The position numbers and the translations under genes were made by a program. Source: JAKFEW01 sp036675505 (lineage in GTDB: Bacteria; Cyanobacteriota; Sericytochromatia; S15B-MN24; JAQBPE01). Taken from it: a DNA stretch of 64,000 nucleotides. The notes beneath the pieces were generated by a model. It saw only the letters and a list, made by a program, of their open reading frames with translations, was not told the DNA's origin and did not search any database. The number at the start of each line of letters is the position of its first letter. The stretch's first letter is position 1. The DNA lies in NCBI GenBank assembly GCA_036675505.1, contig JAKFEW010000125.1, positions 1 to 64,000 on the forward strand, in the 5' to 3' direction. Shown piece by piece: positions 7,778-15,704 of this stretch.

Positions 7778-8875
7778 TCAGGGCTTGACGACGGTGGTCC
7801 AGCCGAGCGTGAAGCGGCGATCGGCGCCGAGCCCCTGGTGCACCAGGTAGGTCGTGCCACCGATCGTGGCCGCCCCAGAGGATCCGACGGCCTTGGCCAT
7901 CCACGGCTCGGCGCCCGCGTAGCGGAAGGGCTGGAAATCTTCGATTTTCAAGGTGCCGAGGTCGCGCGGGACCTCGGCGACCACCAGGCGCTGGTCCGCG
8001 TCGCCGGCCCGGATCGAGACGAAGGCGTAGGTGCGCCCACCGACCGTCGCGATGTCCTGCGCCTCGGCGACGCCGTCGGTCTCCGTGCCGGCCCGCCCGT
8101 CGAGCAGCGCCGTATCGGGTCCGAGGGCGCGGGCAGGCTCGCCCGGCTCGACGCGCCGGAAGCGCACGAACTCCTCATGCGGCCGGACGTTGGGCCGGCC
8201 CCCGCGCACGATCGTATAGGTGAGGAAGGCGCGGCCGCGGTCGTTGACGAAGAGCTGGGGATCGATCACGCCGAAGTCGGTGTCGCCCGGCCCGAACGGG
8301 GCGAGGTCGTCGAAGATGACGCCGCGGTCCGCGAACCGGGGCGATCGCCCCTCGCGCAGCGCGGCCTCGAAGGCCGCGAGCGGCATCTCGGCTTGACGCA
8401 GGCGGAAGGTGCGCCACTGCGGCGGCTGCGGCGCGGGCATGGCGCCCGCGCTGTAGAGCAGCACCGCGCGATCGCCGATGACCTTCAGCTCCGGGGCCCA
8501 CGGCGAGTCGAGGCCTGCGGGCAGCCCGTCGATCTCGAGCCGCAGCTCGGTCGGGCGGAAGACGAGCGGCCCGCCGGTGGCGTCGACATCGAAGGCCTTG
8601 AGCCACATGGCGCGCAGGTCGCCGAACACGATCCAGCGGGCGCCGCCGCGCGGCCGGCCGTCGTCGACGAAGGCCGGATCCTTGGGAAACGGCGTGGTCT
8701 GGGCGAGGCGAATCGGGCCGCCCATCAGGCCCGGCTTCACCGGCTGGCGCGGGCCCCAGAGGCCAGCGGTGCGGATGGCCGCGTCACCGCGGACGGCGGC
8801 GCCGGCGGCAGGCGTGTGGGTGCAGGCGGAGAGCAGGGCGGCGGCGAGCAACAGGGAAGGCGGTGAAAGGCGCAT
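7778..8875 (-). CDS. Lipoprotein with GH43-like five-bladed propeller
   Basis: 365 aa from ATG 8875. The signal peptide ends LLSAC (Cys18). The body shows the periodic acidic/aromatic signature of glycoside hydrolase family 43/32 propellers: KDPAFVDDGRP, DSPWAPELKVIGDRAVLLYS, FGVIDPQLFVNDRGRAFLTY and a late Glu in DGVAEAQDIATVGG. The WAPE and IDP..F.D motifs are particularly characteristic. Catalytic roles of the Asp and Glu residues are inferred by position. Probable surface arabinan/xylan-type glycosidase or a binding-only relative. An upstream in-frame start at 8965 is rejected because it would bury the lipoprotein signal. Confidence 0.7.
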   Translation of the reverse strand: MRLSPPSLLLAAALLSACTHTPAAGAAVRGDAAIRTAGLWGPRQPVKPGLMGGPIRLAQTTPFPKDPAFVDDGRPRGGARWIVFGDLRAMWLKAFDVDATGGPLVFRPTELRLEIDGLPAGLDSPWAPELKVIGDRAVLLYSAGAMPAPQPPQWRTFRLRQAEMPLAAFEAALREGRSPRFADRGVIFDDLAPFGPGDTDFGVIDPQLFVNDRGRAFLTYTIVRGGRPNVRPHEEFVRFRRVEPGEPARALGPDTALLDGRAGTETDGVAEAQDIATVGGRTYAFVSIRAGDADQRLVVAEVPRDLGTLKIEDFQPFRYAGAEPWMAKAVGSSGAATIGGTTYLVHQGLGADRRFTLGWTTVVKP

Positions 8876-8983
8876 GCTTTCCCTTATCGCCTCATGGCGC
8901 GCCAGGCTGACGTGCAAGGGTCGAACGCACGTCAAGGGGCTGTTCTGGGCCATGTGGCCGGCCATGTGCGTATGTTCGGCCCC

Positions 8984-9012
8984 TTGCCTTTCGAAAACAT
9001 GTTCGATACACT
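8984..9012 (+). promoter_or_regulatory. Sigma70-type promoter for the 9068 gene
   Basis: TTGCCT at 8984-8989, 17-nt spacer, TACACT at 9007-9012. It lies in an AT-richer stretch between divergent genes. Confidence 0.55.
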
Positions 9013-9040
9013 GGTTGAAGTGTTATGTAAAGCAACCAGT
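9010..9040 (+). promoter_or_regulatory. Inverted repeat overlapping the transcription start
   Basis: Perfect 8-bp arms ACTGGTTG (9010-9017) and CAACCAGT (9033-9040) around a 15-nt AT-rich centre, beginning inside the predicted -10 element. It could be an operator or a leader hairpin. Confidence 0.5.
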
Positions 9041-9067
9041 GGCCCACATGCCGAAAAGGACCGCCTG

Positions 9068-9931
9068 ATGCTCGACACCCGTCAACTCAACCTCGAAACG
9101 AGCCGCGCCAGTGCGCTCGAAGCCCTCGCGGCCGCCGTGCTGGGCGTGGCCGACCGCACCGCCGTGCCGGCCAAGCTCGCGATCCCGCCCGCCCGCTGGG
9201 CCGCGCTGTTGGCCGCGCTGGATGACGACCCGCCGGCGGGAGCGCCGGCGGAAGGCTTCGCGCCGGTGCTCACGACCCTGCACCGGGCGTTCTACAACCT
9301 GAGCGCCGAGGATCGCTACTTCCAGGCGATGGCCGGCGCGCGCTTTCCGCTCGAGGCCGCCGGCGTGCGCTGGGTCCGTGGGCTCGGCCCCACGGATGGC
9401 GAGCGCGACACCTTCGACGCCGCGCTGGGCCGGTTGCGGCTGGAGCGCCAGGGGCTCGAGATGCGGCGCTGGGTCGAGATCGGCGGCCAGGCGGTGGACT
9501 GGGCGATCGCGGGCCTCCTGCCCACCGGCCGCGCCGTGCGCCTCGCGATCGTGGTGCGCGCGGACCGCGGCCCCACCCAGGCGTTGCTCGCGGACCTGAC
9601 GGACGACGCGATCGCCCAAGGGGGCTTCGACGTGCTGGTGTTCAGGCCCTGGCAGGTGCGCTGGGCCACGGCCTGCGCCCTGGCCGTCGGTGCCAGCCTC
9701 GAGGCCGCCCACCCGCACCTGCGCTTCCCGCGCCGGCTGCATGATCCTGACGAAGCCCCTCCCGTGCACAAGGGTCAGGCATCGCCGATCGCGTCCACGC
9801 CACGCTCGCGCACGCCCCGCTGGGGCCTGCGCGAGGCGCTTCGTGCGCAGCACCCGGGCCTGACGCCCCAGGCGTTGCTGCCGCTCTACGAAGACGCGCT
9901 GGATGAGATCACGGCTGCGAGTGAAGAGTAA
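9068..9931 (+). CDS. Hypothetical protein, soluble, 287 aa
   Basis: ATG at 9068 is preceded by AAGGA at 9056-9060. No signal peptide or membrane segment is visible. The middle shows alternating strands and helices (RRWVEIGGQAVDWAIAGLL, AVRLAIVVRADRG, GGFDVLVFRPWQVRW). This faintly recalls a Rossmann or restriction-endonuclease-like core, but no catalytic motif can be named. The C-terminal 60 residues are basic and probably disordered. A longer reading to 8894 would pass through the promoter and leader hairpin and is rejected. Function unknown. Confidence 0.7.
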   Translation: MLDTRQLNLETSRASALEALAAAVLGVADRTAVPAKLAIPPARWAALLAALDDDPPAGAPAEGFAPVLTTLHRAFYNLSAEDRYFQAMAGARFPLEAAGVRWVRGLGPTDGERDTFDAALGRLRLERQGLEMRRWVEIGGQAVDWAIAGLLPTGRAVRLAIVVRADRGPTQALLADLTDDAIAQGGFDVLVFRPWQVRWATACALAVGASLEAAHPHLRFPRRLHDPDEAPPVHKGQASPIASTPRSRTPRWGLREALRAQHPGLTPQALLPLYEDALDEITAASEE

Positions 9932-9999
9932 TCCCCCAACCCCAGGGCGGGGGGAGGGATTCAGGGTACATGGGGATCAGCCGAGGCTCGCTCCGGCTG

Positions 10000-10040
10000 G
10001 TTAAGCCATTGGCAAGTCTCCCTTAAGACCGGGCTATAAT
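10000..10040 (+). promoter_or_regulatory. 11-bp phased repeat operator plus -10 box
   Basis: Three 8-bp units GTTAAGCC (10000-10007), GGCAAGTC (10011-10018) and CTTAAGAC (10022-10029) are each separated by 3 bp, followed 5 bp later by a perfect TATAAT (10035-10040). No good -35 is present at normal spacing. This is the arrangement expected for activation by a PhoB/OmpR-type regulator. Confidence 0.55.
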
Positions 10041-10068
10041 AAACCAATCCGACGCCCCGAGGTACCCC

Positions 10069-11184
10069 GTGTTCGCCGCCCGCCCCACCCGATCGCCCGC
10101 GATGCGCCTGCTGTACGCAGGCCTCGTCGCCGCGCTGATCGGGGCGCCCGGCTGTCGCGGCAACAGCAACCTGCCGACCGCGCCGCAGGTGCCGAACCAG
10201 ACCGGCGCCGCGCTGTTCAGCATCGAGATCCAGGCGCGCACCAAGGCCGTCGCGATCGGCCAGCAGGTGCCGCTGCGCGTCCAGGGCAAGGACGATCGGG
10301 ACACCCCGATCGACGTCACGGCCACCTGGAAGTCGAGCGACGCCACGATCGCACGCGTCGACGCGCAGGGCACCGTCACCGGCCTCAAGAAGGGTCGCGT
10401 GACGATCACGGCCACGACCAAGTCCCCGCCGCGCGAAGCCACGCTCGAGCTGACCGTCCTCGGCCCCGGCGAGACGGCCCCGGCCACCGGCGGCAGCGGG
10501 ATGAGCTTCGGCGGCGGCGATCTCGACAGCGCCGGCTCGTTCCCGGGCTTCGACCCCGATTCTGGGGGCCCGTCGCCGACGGCGGACGATGACGGCGCCC
10601 TGGCCGGCGGCTCGCCGGCGCCCGCGGGGCTGGCCCTCGCGGTCTATCCGGCCGTGCCGCGCGTCGCGCCCGGCGAGCGCATCCGCCTGGTGGCCCTGCA
10701 AGGCCCGAAGGGTGGCGAGGCCCCCGCGGCCGCCGTCTGGCGCAGCGCCGACGCGGCGATCGCCACCGTCGACGACGCCGGCGTGGTCACGGCCCGCAAG
10801 GCCGGCCGCGTGACCATCACGGCGAGCTCGCTGGCCTACCCCGCGCTGACCCAGCAGGTCGAGCTTTCGGTGATCGCCCCGGTGCCGGTGGCCGCGATCC
10901 GCGGCATCCGCATCAGCCCTTCGCGCGTGGCGATGAATGTCGGCGAGACCTTCTGGCTGCTGGCCGAGGTGCCCACCAACGACGGCGGCTACGATCCGTT
11001 GATCCACTGGGAGTCGGGCGACCCGGAAGTCGTCGTGGTCTCCGAGACCGGCCAGGTCACGGCCATGGGGCCCGGCACGACGACGATCACGGCCGTCGCC
11101 GCCGGCTACACCGCGGGCGACCTCTCGGCGGTGGTGCCGGTGGAAGTCCGCAACGTCTCGATCGGCCGAACGACGGTGTTTTGA
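10069..11184 (+). CDS. Surface protein with three BIG_2 immunoglobulin-like domains
   Basis: 371 aa from GTG 10069, supported by GAGG at 10059-10062; ATG 10102 is an alternative. The N-terminal hydrophobic stretch ends in APGC, an imperfect lipobox. Three bacterial Ig-like group 2 repeats follow (about residues 45-140, 190-270, 280-360). Each ends with the signature TWKSSDATIARVDAQGTVTGLKKG or equivalent, then VTITA. A Gly/Ser/Asp-rich linker separates domains 1 and 2. Such domains occur in adhesins and cell-wall-associated proteins. Expression is probably governed by the phased repeats immediately upstream. Confidence 0.85.
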   Translation: MFAARPTRSPAMRLLYAGLVAALIGAPGCRGNSNLPTAPQVPNQTGAALFSIEIQARTKAVAIGQQVPLRVQGKDDRDTPIDVTATWKSSDATIARVDAQGTVTGLKKGRVTITATTKSPPREATLELTVLGPGETAPATGGSGMSFGGGDLDSAGSFPGFDPDSGGPSPTADDDGALAGGSPAPAGLALAVYPAVPRVAPGERIRLVALQGPKGGEAPAAAVWRSADAAIATVDDAGVVTARKAGRVTITASSLAYPALTQQVELSVIAPVPVAAIRGIRISPSRVAMNVGETFWLLAEVPTNDGGYDPLIHWESGDPEVVVVSETGQVTAMGPGTTTITAVAAGYTAGDLSAVVPVEVRNVSIGRTTVF

Positions 11185-11247
11185 GATTTGAGTTTTGAGT
11201 TTTGAGCGGGTTCGCGCTCAACTCAAATCTCACAACTCAAATCTCAC
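11179..11247. repeat. Short tandem repeats at two convergent gene ends, forming a hairpin
   Basis: On the left, four 7-bp units (TTTTGAG or ATTTGAG, 11179-11206) start inside the 3' end of the Ig-like gene and include its TGA stop. On the right, two identical 14-bp units AACTCAAATCTCAC (11220-11247) run into the stop codon of the convergent lipoprotein gene. The two sets are complementary, so transcripts from either strand can fold into an imperfect stem. It probably serves as a bidirectional terminator built from gene-end repeats. Confidence 0.7.
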
Positions 11248-12020
11248 AACTCGAACGCGTCCGCGTTCGCCTTCGGGTTCCAGCGGAACTTGGTGAAGGT
11301 CACCTCGACGACCTTCTTGCCTTTCGCCCACATGGTGACGCCGCGCAGCGCCGGGGCGTTGGGGTCCACCGCGACCAGTTCGCGCTCGATCTCCTTGTCG
11401 AGCCGCGGTACGCCCACGACTTCCACGTAGACGACCGCGGTCCCGGCCACCGTGCCACGCCCGGCCACGGTCCAGCGCGCGTGCGTGCCGAGCAGGCGCT
11501 CCGAGATCGCGTCCGGCGTCTGCTCGTTGAACTTGTGGCGCCGGTTGGACGAGAGCAGGTCCGCCCCCGCATCGAGCGTGAGCGGCAGCAAGCCGAGGAC
11601 GCCCGCGCCCTTTACCCGTACCTTCTTGCCGTCCAGCGTCACCATCTTGGCGCCGCCGACCAGGAAGTTGTCGGTCTCGAGGATCTCGCCACGGATCTTG
11701 CGGGGCTTCACCCAGATCATCTTCGTGCGATACGTGGAGCGGCGCAGCTCGGTCACCTGAGCGCCAGCCTTGAAGTGCCCCTCGGAGTAGGCCTTCCCCT
11801 CGGCCTCGGCGCCCGAGCAGGCCTCGAACGCCTCGCGCATCCGCTGGAGCAGCGCGGCGCCCTCGCCTTCGGCGCCGGGCGCGCCTGGCCCGGCAGGCGG
11901 CGCCAGCGTGGCCTGCACCGTCGGGCGCTTCGGGCGTTCAGGCGTCAGCCCGGCCTGCCCGCAGGCCGCGAGCAGCACCAACGCCATCAGCCCCAACCCC
12001 ATTCGCATGTTGTACCGCAT
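11244..12020 (-). CDS. LolA-like outer-membrane-type lipoprotein
   Basis: 258 aa with lipobox LLAAC (Cys20) and a Pro/Ala-rich linker to about residue 55. The remainder alternates beta-strands in the LolA/LppX/RseB-like manner: SEGHFKAGAQVTELRRSTYRTKMIWVKP, KIRGEILETDNFLVGGAKMV and VEVTFTKFRWNP, ending NADAFEL. The final F-x-W-N-P...F-x-L block is typical of the LolA superfamily. A role in lipoprotein or lipid handling at the envelope is inferred. Converges with the Ig-like gene. Confidence 0.7.
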   Translation of the reverse strand: MRYNMRMGLGLMALVLLAACGQAGLTPERPKRPTVQATLAPPAGPGAPGAEGEGAALLQRMREAFEACSGAEAEGKAYSEGHFKAGAQVTELRRSTYRTKMIWVKPRKIRGEILETDNFLVGGAKMVTLDGKKVRVKGAGVLGLLPLTLDAGADLLSSNRRHKFNEQTPDAISERLLGTHARWTVAGRGTVAGTAVVYVEVVGVPRLDKEIERELVAVDPNAPALRGVTMWAKGKKVVEVTFTKFRWNPKANADAFEL

Positions 12021-12088
12021 CAGGCCGACCTCCGGCGCTTAGTTTATCAAAACATTAATATTTGGTAAAGAAGAAATGTCCGAGCCAG

Positions 12089-12118
12089 CTTAAAAGTCCG
12101 TTAAGCCTGGCCTAAAGC
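12089..12118 (+). promoter_or_regulatory. Triple 11-bp phased repeat upstream of the C39-like gene
   Basis: CTTAAAAG (12089-12096), GTTAAGCC (12100-12107) and CCTAAAGC (12111-12118), each separated by 3 bp. It ends only 4 bp before the ATG at 12123, which argues that this ATG is not the translation start. Confidence 0.55.
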
Positions 12119-12212
12119 GCACATGATCAGCGGCGCAATCGGCTACGAACCGTACCAGGGTCCCCGCGTGGGGACCACCGCGACGCACACTACCGGAGGA
12201 GGCCGGACCGGA

Positions 12213-13322
12213 ATGGGCTCTTATCCCATGAACGCCTATGCCTACCAGCCCTGGAGCGCCCCCGTGTCGCCCCCGCGCCCGGTCGCGCCGCCGCCGCCGC
12301 CTCCGCCGGCGCCTCCGCCGCCGCCTGCCCCCGCGGCCTGGGGTGGCTCGCCCTACCAGCCGGCGTACAACTACGGCGCCCCCCAGGGGGCTGCCGGCGT
12401 CCCGAGCCTGGGCGCCGCCCAGCAGCTCGTCCAGAGCTACCAGAACCCCGACGCGCTCCGCCAGGAGCTGGCCGGCGTGCTGGCCCTCGGCCAGTCGCAG
12501 GACCTCGCGGGCCCCAACCAGGTGCGCAAGCTGCAGGGCTACCTGGCCCAGATGCAGCCCGGCCAGCTCGAGAGCCTCAAGAGCTTGCTGAACGCCGGCC
12601 AGACGCGTGCCGAGCAGATCTTCATCTTGAAAGCCTTCACCGCCAACGAGCCGTGGCAGAACCTCGTGCAGTTCGCGAGCGAGATGCGCGGCCAGCCCGA
12701 GAGCGAGATCATCCGCCGTTGCACGATGCGCGACGATCGCGACGTGGTGCAGCAGTGGCAGGACGCCTGCGGGCCGACCATGCTGCAGGCCGCCGCCGGC
12801 GAGGTGGATCCCCGCTTCGCGTGGGAGCTGAACAAGACCTACGACCTGGGGTCGATCGACCCGCTGGGCTCGAACAGTGCGGTGGCCCAGCAGCAGAAGC
12901 AGTGGCTCGAGGCCTATGGCGGCCGCGCCGTGCAGCGCGGCCAGTCGGGCGGCACGGGCATCGCGATCGGCCAGATGCTGAATGAGATGCTCGGCCCGAT
13001 CACCGGCGCCCAATACCAGACCGTGCCGGCCGACAACAAGGCCTGGGCGCTCGACCAGGTCGCCACCCAGCTCGCCAACGGCTTCGACGTGCCGCTGCGC
13101 ATCTCGTGGGACCGCCCCTCGGGCGGAACGGACAGCGGCCACTTCGTGCTCGCACTCTCCGTGCGCGGCTACGCCGGCAACCGTGAGTTCCAGATCCACG
13201 ATCCCTGGACCGGCAAGACGGCCTGGGTGAATGAGCGCACGTTGCTCGGCGACCAGATGCCGCCGATGTTCCCGAACTACGCGCGCCTCACGCACGTCTA
13301 CGCGCCCACCGCCGTCGCCTGA
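12213..13322 (+). CDS. Polyproline-linker C39-like cysteine peptidase, leaderless
   Basis: ATG 12213 is chosen because GGAGGAGG lies at 12195-12202 and the earlier ATG at 12123 sits on a probable operator. The 369-aa product has no signal peptide. Residues about 24-42 are nearly all Pro/Ala. After a helical region (KLQGYLAQMQPGQLESLKSLLN) comes a peptidase C39-like domain. Its likely triad is Cys186 in DACGPTMLQ, His310 in SGHFVLAL and Asp330 in HDPWTG. It resembles the protein at 26975-27931. The substrate and export route are unknown. The stop is 4 bp from the next start. Confidence 0.7.
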   Translation: MGSYPMNAYAYQPWSAPVSPPRPVAPPPPPPPAPPPPPAPAAWGGSPYQPAYNYGAPQGAAGVPSLGAAQQLVQSYQNPDALRQELAGVLALGQSQDLAGPNQVRKLQGYLAQMQPGQLESLKSLLNAGQTRAEQIFILKAFTANEPWQNLVQFASEMRGQPESEIIRRCTMRDDRDVVQQWQDACGPTMLQAAAGEVDPRFAWELNKTYDLGSIDPLGSNSAVAQQQKQWLEAYGGRAVQRGQSGGTGIAIGQMLNEMLGPITGAQYQTVPADNKAWALDQVATQLANGFDVPLRISWDRPSGGTDSGHFVLALSVRGYAGNREFQIHDPWTGKTAWVNERTLLGDQMPPMFPNYARLTHVYAPTAVA

Positions 13323-13326
13323 GGCG

Positions 13327-13836
13327 ATGCGGCCGTCTCCTCGCCGGGCGCCCAACCCGGACTACCGCGACCCGCGCGACTACCTGCGCGCCGGGTTCTT
13401 CGCGGCGGACGGCAAGACGATCCGGCCTGAGCTGCTCGCCGAACGGGCAGCGGCAATGGGCCGCGAGCTGCTGATCCGCGCCGTGCCGCTCGAGCTGGTG
13501 GGGGCGATCGCCCGCACGCTGGACACGCTCGCACGCTCGCCCAAGCCGCTCGAGGAGCGCCGAGCCTGGCTAATCGCCCGTGCGCAGGGGCAAGACCCAA
13601 CGCTCAAGCGTCACCCGACCCTGGTGCGCCTGCTGCAGGCAGGTGCCGCCGCCGTCCGCCGGCCGGACGATCTCGCCGCGCTGGCGACCCACCTGAAACG
13701 GGTCCATCAGCTCGCGGCTTTCGAGCGCGTCCTGGGTCGGGCGATCGCGCTCGAGCAAGCGGCGGCTGAGGCCCGAGCGGCCCGGGCCGACCGTATGCGG
13801 GCGCACAAGCGCCGCCGGAGCCAGCCGCCCTATTAA
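13327..13836 (+). CDS. Small helical protein with weak Csm2-like pattern
   Basis: 169 aa, starting 4 bp after the C39-like gene and so probably cotranscribed. It is all-helical and Arg/Ala/Leu-rich. The order YLRAGFFAADGKTIRPELLA, then LELVGAIARTLDTLARS, then a late LATHLKRVHQLAAFERVL recalls CRISPR type III-A subunit Csm2. Family members have a final helix with an EA-x-x-AY/F motif. No other cas gene or CRISPR array is present, and a generic helical protein can give such a match. Treat the assignment as a hypothesis. Confidence 0.6.
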   Translation: MRPSPRRAPNPDYRDPRDYLRAGFFAADGKTIRPELLAERAAAMGRELLIRAVPLELVGAIARTLDTLARSPKPLEERRAWLIARAQGQDPTLKRHPTLVRLLQAGAAAVRRPDDLAALATHLKRVHQLAAFERVLGRAIALEQAAAEARAARADRMRAHKRRRSQPPY

Positions 13837-13871
13837 GGATTGCCGAAAACGCGGTAATATACGCCACGGAT

Positions 13872-13891
13872 TGTCAGGCCCCGGCCTGACA
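13872..13891 (+). promoter_or_regulatory. Perfect dyad, possible operator of the ABC operon
   Basis: TGTCAGGCC (13872-13880), 2-bp centre, GGCCTGACA (13883-13891). It has no T-run, so it is a poor terminator. TAATAT at 13855-13860 may be a -10 element just upstream, placing the dyad at the transcription start. Confidence 0.5.
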
Positions 13892-14019
13892 TTCTGTTGC
13901 TGGAACCTATTCGCGCCTCTCCGGTCGATCTTGCCCGGAAGAGGCCTTCGTAGCCTTTCACGCACAGCCCCGTCACAGTCAGAGAGGAGATCCGAGCCCG
14001 TGATGAGAGGGGAACACCC

Positions 14020-14994
14020 ATGATCGTAGTCGAGAATCTCACGAAGCTTTACGGCGCCCGCATTGCGGTCGACAACGTCAACTTCAACATCGCGAAGGGC
14101 GAAATCGTCGGTTTCCTGGGGCCGAACGGCGCCGGTAAGTCCACGACCATGCGCATGCTGACCGGCTTCCTGAGCCCAAGCGCAGGCCGCGTGACGATCG
14201 GCGGCCACGACATGGCCGAGAACCCGATCGCAGCCAAGCAGATGCTGGGCTACCTGCCCGAAACGCCGCCGCTTTACCCCGAGATGACCGTCCGGGACTA
14301 CCTGGACTTCGTCGGCCAGCTGAAGGGCCTCACCAAGGCCCAACGCAAGGAGCGCCTCGAGTACGTGCTCGACAAGTGCTTCCTGCGCGACCGCACCAAC
14401 CAGGTGATCGGCCAGCTCTCGAAGGGCTACAAGCAGCGCGTCGGCATCGCCCAGGCGCTGATCCACAACCCGCCGGTGCTGATCCTCGACGAGCCGACCT
14501 CCGGCCTCGACCCGCAGCAGATCATCCAGATCCGCGCGCTGATCAAGGAGCTCGCAGTCGAGCACACGATCATCCTGAGCACGCACATCCTCCCCGAGGT
14601 GCAGACCACCTGCAACCGCGTGCTGATCATCAGCGGCGGCAAGCTGGTCGCGGAAGGCTCGGCGGAACAGCTCGAGGCCCAGCTTCAGGGCGGCATGCGC
14701 GTCGAGATGCTCGTCCGCACGACGCCCGAAGCCCTCAAGGCCCGCCTCGGCGAGATCCCGAACATCGGGGAGGTCGTGATCACGCCGCGCGCCGACCAGC
14801 CAGGCCTCGTCACCGCCGAAATGACGGCGCCCCCGGGCACCGACCCGCGCGAGCAGCTCGCGAACCTGGTTGTCGGCGCAGGTTGGGGCCTCGTCGAGCT
14901 CAAGAGCGTCAGCCTCAGCCTCGAGGAGATCTTCCTCAAGCTGACGACCACCGAGACCGGCGAAACCGTCCCCAAGGAGACCGCCCATGTCTAA
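14020..14994 (+). CDS. ABC transporter ATP-binding protein, GldA/CcmA type
   Basis: 324 aa with Walker A GPNGAGKST, a Q-loop region YLPETPPLYPEMTV, signature LSKGYKQRVGIAQAL in the C-loop, Walker B LILDEPTSGLDP and the H-loop STHILPEV. The C-terminal 90 residues form the extra domain common in ABC-2 exporters. GAGGGG upstream of ATG 14020 supports the start. It overlaps the permease gene by 8 bp. With the next three genes it forms a GldA-GldF-GldG-like exporter operon, known from gliding Bacteroidetes but widespread in non-gliding bacteria. Confidence 0.93.
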   Translation: MIVVENLTKLYGARIAVDNVNFNIAKGEIVGFLGPNGAGKSTTMRMLTGFLSPSAGRVTIGGHDMAENPIAAKQMLGYLPETPPLYPEMTVRDYLDFVGQLKGLTKAQRKERLEYVLDKCFLRDRTNQVIGQLSKGYKQRVGIAQALIHNPPVLILDEPTSGLDPQQIIQIRALIKELAVEHTIILSTHILPEVQTTCNRVLIISGGKLVAEGSAEQLEAQLQGGMRVEMLVRTTPEALKARLGEIPNIGEVVITPRADQPGLVTAEMTAPPGTDPREQLANLVVGAGWGLVELKSVSLSLEEIFLKLTTTETGETVPKETAHV

Positions 14995-15697
14995 GATCCT
15001 CGCCATCGCCAGCCGGGAGATGCGCAGCTACTTCGCGTCGCCGCTGGCCTTCGTGGTCGCCGCCATGTTCCTGCTGGTGGTCGGCTATCTCTTCTCGTTG
15101 ATCCTCTTCCATACGAAGCAGGCCAACTTCCAGCCGCTGTTCTCCAACATGGCGGTCATGTTCCTGCTCGTGATCCCCGCGCTCACGATGCGCCTGATCG
15201 CCGATGAACGGCGAACGGGCACGATCGAGCTGCTGATGACCTCGCCGATCCATGACCGCGACCTGGTGCTGGGCAAGTACCTAGCGTCGCTGTTCTACCT
15301 GGCGTTCCTCACCGGCCTGACGTTCGCGTATCCGCTGATCGTCGCCACGACGACCAAGCTGGACTGGCCGGTGGTCTTCACGGGCTACCTGGGCACGTTC
15401 CTGCTCGGCGCCTCGTTCATGGCGGTGGGCGTGCTCGCGAGCTCGCTGACCGCCAACGTGATCATCGCCGCGATGATCACCTTCGCCATCTCGCTGATCG
15501 TCTGGCTGTTGCCCTCGGCCGGCCAGATGTTCGGCGGCGCCGCCGCCGACGTGCTGACGTACATGTCCGTCATCAACCACCAGGAGAACCTCGGCCGCGG
15601 CGTCTTCGACACCAGCGACATCATCTTCTACTTGAGCTTCATCACCGCGTGCCTGTTCATGGCCATCCGGTCGGTGGAGACGTACCACTGGAGGTAA
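14987..15697 (+). CDS. ABC-2 type permease, GldF-like
   Basis: 236 aa with about six hydrophobic helices. The opening KILAIASREMRSYFASPLAFV and the internal RLIADERRTGTIELLMTSPI are classic for ABC-2 permeases of the GldF/NatB group. It overlaps the ATPase gene by 8 bp. The GGAGGT ribosome site of the next gene overlaps this stop codon. Partner of the ATPase at 14020 in an exporter of unknown substrate. Confidence 0.9.
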   Translation: MSKILAIASREMRSYFASPLAFVVAAMFLLVVGYLFSLILFHTKQANFQPLFSNMAVMFLLVIPALTMRLIADERRTGTIELLMTSPIHDRDLVLGKYLASLFYLAFLTGLTFAYPLIVATTTKLDWPVVFTGYLGTFLLGASFMAVGVLASSLTANVIIAAMITFAISLIVWLLPSAGQMFGGAAADVLTYMSVINHQENLGRGVFDTSDIIFYLSFITACLFMAIRSVETYHWR

Positions 15698-15704
15698 GCC
15701 TGGC

